This document shows positions 48,963 through 60,368 of a stretch of DNA of 64,000 nt, piece by piece. Numbering within the stretch: the first letter of the stretch is position 1; each line of letters starts with the position of its first letter. The notes below the pieces were generated by a model, which saw only the letters and a list, made by a program, of their open reading frames with translations, ran no database searches and was not told the DNA's origin. The position numbers were made by a program, and so were the translations under genes. The DNA is taken from positions 29,397,098 through 29,461,097 of the forward strand of contig OY540812.1 of the NCBI GenBank assembly GCA_961205875.1, written 5' to 3'. Origin of the DNA: Sialis fuliginosa (lineage: Eukaryota > Arthropoda > Insecta > Megaloptera > Sialidae).

Positions 48963-49805
48963 ACAAGGGGAAGCAACAGCACGGTTAATGAGAATTTCAA
49001 TGAGTTTGTGGTATGTCAAACTAGAGCAAAAATAAAAAGATACGTGTCCAACAATTTGATCTCATAGGCCTTAATTACAAAGATAATTAACTTTGAAAAT
49101 TTGTGTATGCAATATAACCGTGTATTATGTTCGCTCGAAATATAAGTGTGTTGGCCCTACGGTCAACGCGCTAGCGTCTCGCCTGGTTTTAAGATTTTGA
49201 TTTTAATTTTAATATACAATTATTTTTTATTTTTTTGTACACATTACCTCTCCCACTTGCGTAAAAATCGATAAATTAGACATAAATAAAACATATATTA
49301 TTATTGACAATGAAAATATTGATATATACGCCAGTACATAATTATTAATTTGTTTTAAAGTAAATTTAATTTATTATTGACACAACTCATTAGTTTTTAA
49401 TTAATAAATTGAAAAGTTTTAATAAAAAACAAACTTGAAAGAAACCACAAACATCTATTGTCAATAATAATATATGTTTTATTTATGTCTAATTTATCGA
49501 TTTTTACGCAAGTGGGAGAGGTAATGTGTACAAAAAAATAAAAAATAATTGTAAATAAAAATTAAAATCAAAATCTTAAAACCAGGCGAGACGCCAGCGC
49601 GTTGACCGTAGGGCCAACACACTTATATTTCGAGCGAACATAATACACGGTTATATTGAATACACAAATTTTCAAAGTTAATTATCTTTGTAATTAAGGC
49701 CTATGAGATCAAATTGTTGGCCACGTGTCTTTTTATTTTTGCTCTAGTTTGACATACCACAAGCACATTGAAATTATCATTAACCGTGCTGTTACTTCCC
49801 CTTGT
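48963..49805. mobile_element. 843-bp near-perfect palindrome (foldback element)
   Basis: Arms of about 350 bases: ACAAGGGGAAGCAACAGCAC to CATATATTATTATTGACAAT on the left and the inverted copy from 49457 to 49805 on the right, differing at only a few bases. The loop is about 140 bases. GC-richer core GTTGGCCCTACGGTCAACGC appears in each arm. No frame of note. Confidence 0.9.
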
Positions 49806-49809
49806 TAGT

Positions 49810-51599
49810 AATATTCCGTAATACGTTAAAACAGCTTTTGGAATCTCAAATCCAGAAAAACTGTACATTTTCGTTTTCAAAGGATTTAGATGGCGACTCT
49901 TCGGGTCAGGTCGTTATACACATTTAAAATTTTGTTAAAACTTCCCAAAATACTTCTTTTGTATTGAATTATAAATAAATCACTAAAAATCAAACACTAA
50001 ACTTTTTTTGTTTTGTAGAAACGAAATCTCTGATAAAAACAGTTTAAAAACAGTTCTCCCCTGTTTAAAAAAAAACCATTTTGTTCACATGTCATTACAT
50101 TAACAGTACTACCAACTTCGTGAGAATTGTTTTTTCATTAAAAGTACATAGATACCGCTGATGCGAGTGGGTTTGTTACATGAATCGATTTAATTGTTTT
50201 CCGGTGAATAATTAACGCAGCTCCTTCCTCCAAAATGTAGCAATTAGCCATTCTAGAGATTGGGATGTTAATAATGTATATATACCAATATATTTACTGT
50301 TAAAGTACACACGACGACGTGATTTCATTCATAATTTTCAAAAGTATAATAATATTATCTTTAAAATATAATATAATGAAAAATGTCAGCAAATTGTACA
50401 TCGTATAAAATGTTGGAGTTCCGTAATCGGTTTATTTATATATGGTATTTCTTAAATAGTAGAGGCGTACAGTCCTACATTATATTATAAAAAATATTAT
50501 TTTTTACAAATCTTGTGATTTGTACAGCTTCGTAAGATTTTTAAAAATTGTTTGTATATCATACGTTCTTCTTGATCGAGTCTAATTACATTTCTAGTGT
50601 CAAATTATAAATGTGATAAATCACAAACTGCATTAAGACATATTCACAATAGAAAAGATGGTATCAATTTTTTTATAGATAAAAGAATGCCTATTACTCA
50701 AAATTAAAGCATAAATACATTACTATTTATAGTGCATGTATCATAAACAATACTACATTATATTAATACTATAGCTAAGTTCAGAATAATATGCATCAGT
50801 ATATTCGGAGAGAATATTCTCGGAGGCAGGAAATGTTTTTGAAGAAAACATATGTAGGGCTACAGTATTATTAAAAAATTCAGAAAAAGTCTTATTTTTA
50901 CACCATAACAATTGGAAATTTTCGAAAATCTTTGATATACAAGGAGAGTCATATCAGGTGGAACAAAGAAAAAAAATTCAAGCAAAAAAGTTCATATAAA
51001 CATGTGTCCGGAAACTCTTCGTGAGGGAGCTACAGACTCTCAAAGATTTTGTCTCAAATTAGATTTTATTTAATATTTTCAGAACCCATTGTGATACAGT
51101 ACTTCAATTTGATGTCGGGTTTAGTATGATACGTGTTATCGATTTCCAGTATCAACCAATGATTATTTAGACCAGGGATGAATGGGGCAGTCCGGCCAGT
51201 GGGCCCTTTGAGTTATATCTGTTTTTTTTGTTCTTAGTTTTTTTCCTAAAAAAATCTACTAGAATTCAAGCTAAGTTTTTCTCCATGTGGCCGCCCGCCG
51301 CCCTTTTTGAAATGGCACCCCGAGCAGTCACCCAGTCTCCCTCCTTAAAGCCAGAATTTTAATAAATATACAAATTTTAAACATCAACCATTCTTTTTTC
51401 CAAAGCTTACTTGAGTTTTTAATATTGCACTCGAGTGATTGTTGTAATTTTAGCTGACTATATTAGTTTTCCTTGACAATTGTGATTTTTATTCAATAAT
51501 GAATAAAATGCGTTGTATCTTTGTTATGAGTTGTTTTATTATCGAAAATACGAAAAGCTTTGCGATCATTTTTTAAAGAAAAATTGTTTAAATCACCCT
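49810..51599. other. Giant-intron stretch, no supported gene
   Basis: Mostly AT-rich. A segment near 50990-51050 (ATAAACATGTGTCCGGAAAC) and a GC-richer bit near 51180-51340 look like eroded repeat pieces, without clear ends. Confidence 0.4.
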
Positions 51600-51961
51600 C
51601 AAACTATTTGCACAATTAAGTGAGACCTAAAAACTTTGACTCTATTTTCATCAATTTTTACATTTTGCTTCTTACTGCCTTTTACCTAATCACGGCAGTG
51701 AACTCCTTGGTCTTGGCCCTACACCGTTCCAGTAATGTTCCAATTTTGTATCTGTGTGTGCCATGCGGTGACGTCACTGGGCGAGGCAGATTGACGCTAA
51801 TGTATCATTTCCGAAAGGGTAATTTGTTGAGTAGCAGCCATTTACACCGCGCAATCTACGTAGGCACGAGTGCACGTCATTCTATACAAAAATCAACAAA
51901 TTATCTAAGCGGGGGAATTGTGCGGTGCGTGTCTGATTATAAACGTCATTGCCCAAATTAG
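51600..51961. promoter_or_regulatory. GC-richer unique segment with TGACGTCA
   Basis: Balanced base composition in an AT-rich intron, with a CRE palindrome TGACGTCA at about 51770. A 113-codon plus-strand frame (51620-51961) crosses it but has no recognisable domain and weak start context. On the minus strand it would precede a possible internal first exon. Conserved regulatory element, non-coding exon or old element are all possible. Confidence 0.35.
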
Positions 51962-52104
51962 AAATGTACCGACCTTACACAAAATGCATTAATACCGACC
52001 CTAATTTTACTTACAATTACAGTAATAGTCTAAATAAACACTTTGTCAAAAATAAAATACATAATTGTAAATTCATTTAAAAAAATATTTTTAATAGATT
52101 TAAC

Positions 52105-52476
52105 CAGGGCTTCGAACCGTTATTTTTTTCGTTTCGGTTTTCGTTCCGGTTCGAGTAAAATAATATATTTCGGTTCGGTTCCGGTTTTCGTTCCGCCAAA
52201 AATAATGGTTTTTCCGGTTCAGTTCCGAGTGATTAATTAAAAAAAAAATTATTTGTATTAAAAAAAAATTTTCTACCATAATTTAGAATATTTTATGGTA
52301 CTTGTATGATAGTCCGAACGACAATTGAAGTGGGAAATAAGAACATGTTAATGCGTGTATTTTAACATGTACTGAACCGAAAAAACCGTTATTTTTATTT
52401 CGGTTGTTCCGGTTTTCGTTCCGGCAAAAAATAATGGTTTTTCCGGTTTTCGGTTCAGTTCCGGTTCGAAGCCCTG
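52105..52476. mobile_element. hAT MITE (CAGGGCTTCGAACCG ends), copy 2
   Basis: Same ends and CGGTT-rich interior as 23510-23855, with perfect 8-bp flanks GATTTAAC at 52097-52104 and 52477-52484. Frames on both strands inside are by-products of the short repeats. Confidence 0.95.
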
Positions 52477-52539
52477 GATTTAACCCAAATAGCAAATATT
52501 AATATTTTTACAGAAAAATGTACATAAATAAATTAGTGC

Positions 52540-53560
52540 TCACATATTTGCCATAGGTACAATGAGACTTTCTTATAAGTAATAATGAGAGTGAACAGTG
52601 TGGGTGCGTCTAAAAATTTATATAAAAAAAATCTTTCTGGCTAAATCATATGTGTTGGGAAAAAATGTATGGAGAATAAATTATAGATAATAACATATTC
52701 GACATTTTTTATCTAAAACATTTTTTCTTATTTCAAAAATAATTCAAAAATTGACAAGAGTAAACATCCGTTTTATTTTAATTATTACGTTCAAATAAAT
52801 TAATTTGATACATAATGTAGAGAATAATATTATCTATAGTTTATGTCCCATTCATTTTATTCTTTCTTTTATTTGTTTGTCAGAAATATGTTTTGATAAA
52901 ATTAGAATCACGTACACTGTTCACTGTTAGAATTACGTATAAGAAAGTCCCGTGACTCTCATGTCCCATGGCAGATATTTTATGCTTATGTTCTAAGTTT
53001 ATAAATAAAATTTAAGTTTTTTTTTTTTAATTTATGTATTTATTTGTTTTTTGAAGGTATCTATCATTTAGTTAGTTTTGAATTTCGAAAGAATTTTATT
53101 ATTTACTGAATAAAAAAGTGTGATTTTGAATACGTCCAGTTTTTTATGAAATATCCCGGATTATTAAGTAAAAAATATAAAATGTCCCGTTTTTGTATAG
53201 AAAAATTATGGGAACCCTAATCTTTAGGAGGTCGGCAAGATTTGTTGTGAGTTTTTTTAAGGTCCGTCATGGTAAAAAGATTGAGAATCACCGTTTTAAT
53301 GTATGTACTGATTTGAAGAAAGGTACATCTTAATGTATGTATGTATAAATATCTGCCTTGGGAACCACGGGACTTTCTTATACGTAATCCTAACAGTGAA
53401 TTGTATACGTGATTCTTTGTTTATTAAAACATTTCTAACAAACTAACAAGATAGAACAAAATGAATAATATATAGGTAATATTATTCTCTCCATTATATA
53501 ACAAGTGATTTTTTTTAACGTAATAACTGAAAACGGATGTTAACTCTTGTAAAAAAAAAT
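52540..53560. repeat. Repeat family L pieces
   Basis: GACTTTCTTATAAGTAATAA (52569), ACGTATAAGAAAGTCCCGTG (52935), GGGACTTTCTTATACGTAAT (53370) and a copy of AATATTATTCTCTCCATTAT (53480) with TAACTGAAAACGGATGTTAA, in both orientations. Confidence 0.6.
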
Positions 53561-54285
53561 TTTTACCCAAAAAAACTTGTACTCTCTTTTTTACTCCCGT
53601 AGGGGTTGAATTTCGAAAAATCCTTTCTTTCAGATCATATTCACGTCAAGACGCTTCGATTGGCACCCCAACGAAGTCAATCGCATTTTTTATTTGCGAG
53701 ATTTCGTGCACATAAAAAATGACAAGCACGTACGTACAAAACAAACACACACAGTGTAAATATACTATAGTGACCTTGAAATATATAAATATATTGAAAT
53801 TTTTGATTTTGATTTTCGGACCTATTACAATAACTTCCTGTTGGGAAGTTAACAAGAAGAAGAGAATTTAATCCTGATCAATGTAAATGTTAATCAACAA
53901 CAGTAAATTAATGCGCTGACCACGCCAAGTCATATTTAAATGCTCCAATATCACGAATGACAGATCTTATGAACAGTATAATATATCTGATGACATCGTG
54001 TGGGAGGTAAGTAAGTGATAATAAAAAGACGAATTGGATTCTTGGAGACAGTGACACCGACGTGGGATGTTCTGCTCTCAGAATTTGCATACAGAAACAT
54101 TACTCATTATTGTGTGTATGTTTGTATTAGGTATTTATAGTTTGACCGTCATTATACATACTTCATTTAAATATACACGTAATTATCTATTCAAGCTTAT
54201 CAAGTCTAATTGAGCTTTCCTTAAATTATATTGACTTTTTTTTTAACTTCAAAAAAGGAAGAGGTTCTTAATACGATAATACATA
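53561..54285. other. Intron stretch without recognised features
   Basis: Ordinary AT-rich DNA; the short minus-strand frames near 53646-53855 and 53908-54090 have no coding signature. Confidence 0.5.
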
Positions 54286-54920
54286 TTTTGCTTCCTCGCA
54301 ATATCGAAGATACGAGAAGCTTTGTGATCGTTTGAGAATGAAACATAAAAAATGTTCTCCGATTTCAAAATTTTAAATTTATCTTTCCGTTACACACTTT
54401 TCGTTCCGTCTGTCCCCTGAATCCTTGTCACACGCATAACTTATGAACCACTGAACCGATATTATTGAAACTTGGTCGGATGGTTGGGTTTGGCTTGAGG
54501 ACGGTCCCATTTCAAAATCATCAAAATCGTGTGTAAGGGGGAGGGGTGACATCCCAAAATATTTATTTTTTCAAGATATCTCAAGAACGACACATGTTAT
54601 GTGAACATTTTATAGAATATTTTTTGTAGAGCATTAAATTTCCTATAATACGGTTCTACAACGTTTGTTGTAAAATATTCCCTTACAAAGATTTATCTCA
54701 ATTTATTTTAAAAATTCGTGTTTTGTTTTTCGAAACAGGTGCGTCTTTTAAACTAATATTTTTTAATAAAATTGTATAAAAATTAAATGATTAACCAATT
54801 CCAGGCAATTTATCTCAACACTATCGGTTTTTATTTAAATTGTTCAATAATATAATTACCTACCTACTAACTACATTTAGTACGAGGAACACTGTGCATT
54901 TACTTGGCAAATGTTTTTTT
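54286..54920 (+). repeat. Repeat family K copy 4
   Basis: TTCCTCGCAATATCGAAGAT through GAACACTGTGCATTTACTTG, closest to copies 1 and 3. Confidence 0.8.
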
Positions 54921-54924
54921 TGAC

Positions 54925-55130
54925 AGGCTTCAAAAAAAGGAGGAGGTTCTCAATACGATAATAGATATTTTTTAATTCATGTTCGGGCATAATTCCGGTA
55001 AATATGCACCGATTAGAATGTTTTTTTTTATAAGGAGTGTGGTCCTATATAAATATTATCAGAATTTGATCATGGACTTCAAAAAATGAGGGGGTTTTCA
55101 ATTCGGCTGTATATATTTTTGTATGTTATA
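54925..55130 (+). repeat. Repeat family G copy 2, interrupted
   Basis: AATTCATGTTCGGGCATAAT and ATGAGGGGGTTTTCAATTCG; the foldback nest at 55131 is inserted right after it, and another G copy begins at 56340. Confidence 0.65.
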
Positions 55131-56310
55131 ACAACTTGATTGTCTAAACGTCAAAATTCATTACAGAAAAAGTATATGCAAGTTTTCCATTCATCTCAAT
55201 AATATGCATTAGGGTGGAGTGAAAAAATGTTTTTTTGGAATCTTCGAAACGCTATATGCGTAAAATGTGCATTTGTATATCCTTAAAACACCTACCGAAG
55301 GAATTTGTAATTGGATATCATCCTGAGGTTCCTAAATGATTTTCTTTATTAGAAAAAAACATAAATTTTTGGGCATTATATCTCGGTAACGGGGTAAGAT
55401 ATTTGAATGCACAAAAGTTTAAATTAAAGAGACATTCAGTACCTTTAAAATGATATATAACAGTCAAACATTTATTATAGTTAATCGTTTGAAAAATGCT
55501 CTCAAAATAAGATTATTTTTATTAAAAAACAAAAAAATAAACTTCATTTAAAAAAAAAATGATTAACTATAAAAAAAAATTACAGTTACATATTATTTTA
55601 AAGACACTGGATTCCTCTTTAATTTAAATTATTGCGCATTCAAATATCTTTCCCCGTTACCGAGATATTATACTCTAAATTCTGTTAATTTAATGAAATT
55701 AAGGTGTTATATCTCGGTAACGGGGAAAGATATTTGAATGCGCAATAATTTAAATTAAAGAGCAATCCAGTGTCTTTAAAATAATATGTAACTGTAATTT
55801 TTTTTTATAGTTAATAATTTTTTTTTAAAAGAAGTTTATTTTTTGTTTTTTTAATAAAAATAATCTTATTTTGAGAGCATTTTTCAAACGATTAACTATA
55901 ATAAATGTTTGACTGTTATATATCATTTTAAAGGTACTGAATGTCTCTTTAATTTAAACTATTGCGCATTCAAATATCTTACCCCGTTACCGAGATATAA
56001 TGCCCAAAATTTTATGTTTTTTTCTAATAAAGAAAATCATTTAGGAACCTCAGGATGATATCCAATTACAAATTCCTTCGTTAGGTGTTTTAAGGATATA
56101 CAAATGCACATTTTGCGCATATAGCGTTTCGAAGATTCCAAAAAAACATTTTGTCACTCCACCCTAATATGCATGTAGCTACGGGCATATTATTGAGATT
56201 ACGACATCTGTCTAAAATTTTCTTTCTTTCTAAAAGTCTGACGATGATTCTGTGAATCGAAAGCTTGCGTATACTTTTTCTTTATTTTGACGTTTAGACA
56301 ATCAAGTTGT
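55131..56310. mobile_element. Outer MITE (ACAACTTGATTGTC ends) carrying a foldback
   Basis: ACAACTTGATTGTCTAAACG with GTCAAAAT at the left and GACGTTTAGACAATCAAGTT with GT at the right. Subterminal AAAAAGTATATGCAAG and CTTGCGTATACTTTTT are also inverted. The inner element interrupts it at ATATGCAT. Confidence 0.85.
55210..56166. mobile_element. 957-bp nested palindrome with 8-bp duplication ATATGCAT (hAT-like)
   Basis: Ends TAGGGTGGAGTG and CACTCCACCCTA with perfect ATATGCAT flanks (55202-55209, 56167-56174). Arms of about 460 bases mirror each other, and each arm is itself an inverted pair of a ~115-base module containing CTCGGTAACGGG, GATATTTGAATGC and a TTAAATTAAAGAG block, giving four alternating copies at about 55374, 55560, 55710 and 55890. 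No coding frame. Confidence 0.92.
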
Positions 56311-56339
56311 TCTTAATTAATATATTTAACCTTACTACT

Positions 56340-56490
56340 AATATATTAATATATTTTTTATATATGTTCGGGCATAAAACTCAGATATGCACCTATTTAG
56401 AAAATATTTTGTTTGTTTGAAAGATTATACTCTCGAGGCGATCCCATATAAATTTTATTAGAATATGACCATGGACCCATCAAAAAAGAA
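56340..56490 (+). repeat. Repeat family G copy 3
   Basis: TATATGTTCGGGCATAAAAC, TACTCTCGAGGCGATCCCAT and ATATGACCATGGACCC match the other G copies. Confidence 0.6.
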
Positions 56491-57035
56491 AAATAAAAAA
56501 CTTTTTAGAAAAAAATAAATTCGATTAAAAGAAAACCTAAAAACATTAAAAAGTATATCAAAATTTAATTTAACAGTTTTTAAAGTCAGTGCCAATTCAA
56601 TAAAAAAAACTTTATAAAAAAGAGAAAAAAAGAAAACCAACTTAAAACTGTTTTTAATTTTTATATATTTTTCAATGTTTTTAGTTGTTTTTTTTTAAGT
56701 CGGTTTTATTTTTTCCTTAAAACGGTTTTTATTTACTTTAAAATTTTTATTCTTATTCTGCTTCATGTCGGTTGAAAATTTATTTTCCGATAGCTAAATA
56801 GTAAGGTTACTTAAACTTAATACATAGTTAAGACTAACTTAAAAGTATAAGAAACTAGTAATTTACATGTTATAGGATAGTTGTCTCTATTTTGATATAG
56901 GATTTTTTTACTAATTAAAAGAAGATAAGCAGCAATTGAGTTAATTGTTTTAATTCTGTTACCTAAACTATTAAATGAAGATTAGTTTGGTCTAATGATT
57001 TTTTATTTTCTTTAAATTAAATTCTGATAACTTAC

Positions 57036-57173
57036 TCTGTTTGGTTCGCCGCGTCCATGGGGAAAGGAAACGATGAGTGTTCTGTGCTGGGACTGTTTTC
57101 AGGTTCCTCATGCAAGGGACTTTCGTAGATCAACGTTTCTACCATAGATCCTTTGGAACTTCCGAATGATACC
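57036..57173 (-). CDS. Internal coding exon of CaaX-ended protein (candidate paralemmin-like)
   Basis: First of four visible exons of a minus-strand gene; it encodes 45 full codons plus a split codon at each side. The acceptor reads TTTTCCAG before 57173 and the donor is GTAAGT at 57035. The peptide is hydrophilic and rich in Ser, Glu and Pro, with the recognisable stretch GSSKGSMVETLIYESPLHEE near its start and an FPFPMD segment near its end. GC content is far above the flanking intron, and the frame is open and joins the next exon in phase (GA|A gives Glu). It begins with one base completing a codon from an upstream exon not found in this window. No known domain is evident here; the family name rests on the C-terminus of the protein. 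Confidence 0.85.
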
Positions 57174-57974
57174 CTGGAAAACAACAAATAACAAAATAAG
57201 TATAAACATTAACATTCGAGATTAAACAAAAGGGCTTTACACTGACAATGAGACGAGACAGGTTTAAATTTTACAAGACGGATATCAACTTCATTTATAA
57301 GTTTCGATTTTAGTAGATTGTCAAATATAATTAGTATTTCGACTTAATTAGGTTCCTGGGTACAATATAAGGGACTGTCTATAAACTACATCATATCTGA
57401 CTGTACATATATATATGTGGCATTAAAGCCATAAAAGAAAGGGAAAAAACATCGCATTTTTGTTGGTCTTTTCAATCCCCCTCCCAAATTTAATTTTTTT
57501 AGTAACTATTGATTTTTTTATTAAAAAAAATGTATTGTAATTATTTGTAATATAACGTCACATGTGTGCTCCGTAATGTCAGTGGTGTAAACCGATTTTT
57601 TTGGGGGAAGGGGGAAGCAAAAAAAAAAAAAATTTGGTTGTTGTTAAATGATATGATTTTTGAATTCAATTTCGAAAAAAAAAATGTCTGGCGTAACTGA
57701 ATGACCTCTAAAATACTTAAGCCGTGTTACACTACTGCGTAACATCTGCATCTTAAAATTAATAATAAATGTTTTATATCGCCTTTAAAAGTATTTATGT
57801 TAAGTGATAACTGGTTAAAATAACAGAGAAACGTTTATTTGATCAAATTAAATTGTAATTTAAAACATATTTGCATATTATAAATTTTCAAGTCAATGAA
57901 AATATAAAATGACATTTGATAAAAGATGGCCGCCGTCAAGTTTTGGTAATAGTTTCATAAACTTTACTAATTTA

Positions 57975-58085
57975 ATGCCGTGTTTAGACCAAAGAAAACA
58001 AAACAGCAACACGCATAGGGTTTATTGCACTTTTGTCAAAAAGACACGATGTTGCTGTTTTGTTTTTTCGGTCTAAAGACGGCAT
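57975..58085. mobile_element. 111-bp hairpin MITE
   Basis: ATGCCGTGTTTAGACCAAAG with AACAAAACAGCAACA is mirrored by TGTTGCTGTTTTGTT and TTCGGTCTAAAGACGGCAT. Surrounding bases near 57720 and 58110 show weaker inverted similarity, suggesting a larger parent. Confidence 0.75.
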
Positions 58086-59263
58086 AAGATTTATACAATA
58101 AATTCCTGAGACCTGAGGTTTTGTTACGGCGAAACTTAAGATTAACCAGTTATTTAACACTATTAATAATGTTTACGTTGAAGACCACAAAATGAGTAAG
58201 TTTTAATTTAATAATATATCGTTTGAAATTTTCATAAAAACACGTGTAATTTTCAACAACATATGCGACAAACTGAAGGAAAAAAACAGTAATAAAGACA
58301 TACAATGTATGTAGTATATGTATGTAAATACAATGAGGTGCGAAACGGTAATATAAGGAATGTGCTAATAACTTTAACCCTGAGCTGCATAACGTAAATC
58401 AGTTGACTTCAGTTGAACCCCATTGATTTAATACAACTAACCTAATTGCTTTGTAATTGCAGGCCAAGGATATGTTTATACAGATCATAGGTGATACATT
58501 AAAAAATATTATTTACATAGATTGATGACCCAAAAACAGAAATTATCAGATTTTTGAAAAAAAACATTTTTTTTGAACACCCCTCCTATAGACTGATAAA
58601 TATACTGATTTTTTTTTTCACATGTATACCCCATTGAGTGCCTTTAGATAGGTCTTAAAATGCAACAAAAATGTTTTAGGACCTTTTGATTTTAACCTTT
58701 CAGCCACGAGATATTTGCTTTCAAAGTTGTTATCAGAGCCCCCCCCCCCCATATAAATACAAAACTATCGATGCAAAAAATCTGAAAAAATTTCAGAATG
58801 TAGGTTTTAGTTAGTACCTATTTTCAATGAAAATTATAACGAACACTGGCAAAAATAGTTTATGAAAAATTTAGAAATACTTAACTATTTTTTTTATAAA
58901 TCACACGAACTTACACTTTTATAGAGATTATTACATCTTTCGTCAACATGAAATAGCTTTTGATACGTATTACTTTAACTTATCAAGTTGAGAATGTTAG
59001 TGAAAATAGCTACGGAACCCTATCATGTGCGTGCCTAACACGAAATAGCTGCCCTGCTGCGCCCCCGAAGAAAACTTCTTTTTTCTACAATCGTGTAAAA
59101 AAATAGGCTTTTTCATTGACATTTCAGTGTGTAAAGTAGTACATTTGCGCTCGCCGTGCGACAAAGTTAATTTTACGCCCGACTTGCGCAAAAGTGTTTA
59201 CTGTTTTCATAGTAAAATACATTTTTAACATTTTTTTACGATTAATAAATTTTATGAATGCTA
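58086..59263. other. Upstream intron, no supported gene
   Basis: AT-rich DNA with a short C run near 58741. I looked on the minus strand for an exon ending in the phase needed by 57036-57173 between 57174 and 64000 and found no convincing candidate. Confidence 0.5.
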
Positions 59264-59585
59264 TTGTATTTATACTCGCAACGTTCACTTTTTAGACGAA
59301 AAAAGTTGCAAAATTTCGAAACCCCTAATCCGATTAACACCAAAATCAATAGGTCTGGAGTACTCACTGAGACAAACATTTTCCACAAAAATAATTCAGA
59401 TCGGTGCATTTTTACAGTAGTTATCGTAAACGAAAAAAAACCTGCCATGCGGAAATTAACTTTTCTTTACATTTTGAAGTTAGTACAATCAGAATTTGTC
59501 ATTTTCTCGGACACGATTTTTCGATGGTATTACAATACCTACTTCCATTTCTTTCAGAACATGGAAGTAAAAATGAATACTATCT
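59264..59585 (+). repeat. Repeat family R copy 1
   Basis: CTCGCAACGTTCACTTTTTA, CAATAGGTCTGGAGTACTCA, CATGCGGAAATTAACTTTTC and TTTCAGAACATGGAAGTAAA match 61628-61975. Long open frames here are chance frames shared by both copies. Confidence 0.75.
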
Positions 59586-60270
59586 CTTTAGCCAGACTTG
59601 AATTGTATTGTATATATATTTTTTTTCTAGAGTTTATTTTTATTTTTGTTATTTTTTTACGTTATTCTATATTTTATGTATTTTTTTTATATTCATTTTT
59701 TTGTTTGTTTATTTCTATTAGTATTTTCTGACTACCTAATTAATGTAGACTTCTCTATAGTATTAATATTATTTATATTGTAAAGGATCCGTATCTTATA
59801 AACTGATTCGTAATTTTTACAAAGATATAGATCATTAAATTACTAATTGCAGTTGTAATTGTACTTTCAATTAATTAAGAATAATACAATTTTCTATCTG
59901 CCGTTAATAAATCAAAAGATTGGGGTGGTCTACAAAATGTGTACATTTTTAAATACCAAGAAACAGTCGGATACTAATTTAATGGAGTACTCAATTAAAA
60001 ACATGCAACATTAATGGCAATAAAACCGTTTGGTTAATTCTGTTTGTCGGGCCGCCCAACAGGCACGGCTTTACTCATTAAGTGTATAAAGTTACTAAAA
60101 TATTTTTTATTAAAAAATTATTAATTTTTGATATTTGACGTATATTGCATACAAAATAATTGATCTTTTTTATTTAAGAAAATATAAGTAACCTAACCAA
60201 ACTCTTCTAGACCTCATTAAACGTTAAAACATGTATAAATTAAGTTTCTAACAAATAAATTAATCTACAT

Positions 60271-60368
60271 GGTGTGCCGTAAGTTATGACTAAGAGGGAA
60301 AAAAATAATAAAAAAAAATATTTGTCCACAATATAACAATATGGGTAAGTACTGACTTACGGGACACC
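60271..60368. mobile_element. Small ~100-bp MITE
   Basis: GGTGTGCCGTAAGT at the left and ACTTACGGGACACC at the right, inverted; the loop is A-rich. Confidence 0.6.

Larger units (their letters stand above)
15029..57035 (-). other. Giant intron (42,007 bp) of the CaaX-ended gene
   Basis: Bounded by a GT donor at 57035-57034 and an AG acceptor at 15030-15029 on the minus strand. It contains no coding exon I can support between the two flanking, phase-matched exons. Its content is AT-rich spacer plus MITEs, foldbacks, Helitrons and retroelement debris listed separately. Four GC-richer islands (36830-36915, 38935-39130, 43955-44115, 51600-51960) stand out and may be alternative exons or promoters. 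Confidence 0.75.

Noticed and set aside
51620-51961. 113-codon plus-strand frame as a gene
   Set aside because: No recognisable domain and no splice context; kept only as a GC-balanced segment of interest.
52043-52495. Frames on both strands rich in Arg, Phe and Asn
   Set aside because: They are translations of the CGGTT repeats in the hAT MITE.
59258-59731. 157-codon plus-strand frame
   Set aside because: It crosses repeat family R, whose second copy at 61628 breaks the frame, and ends in a Phe/Ile run from T-rich DNA.
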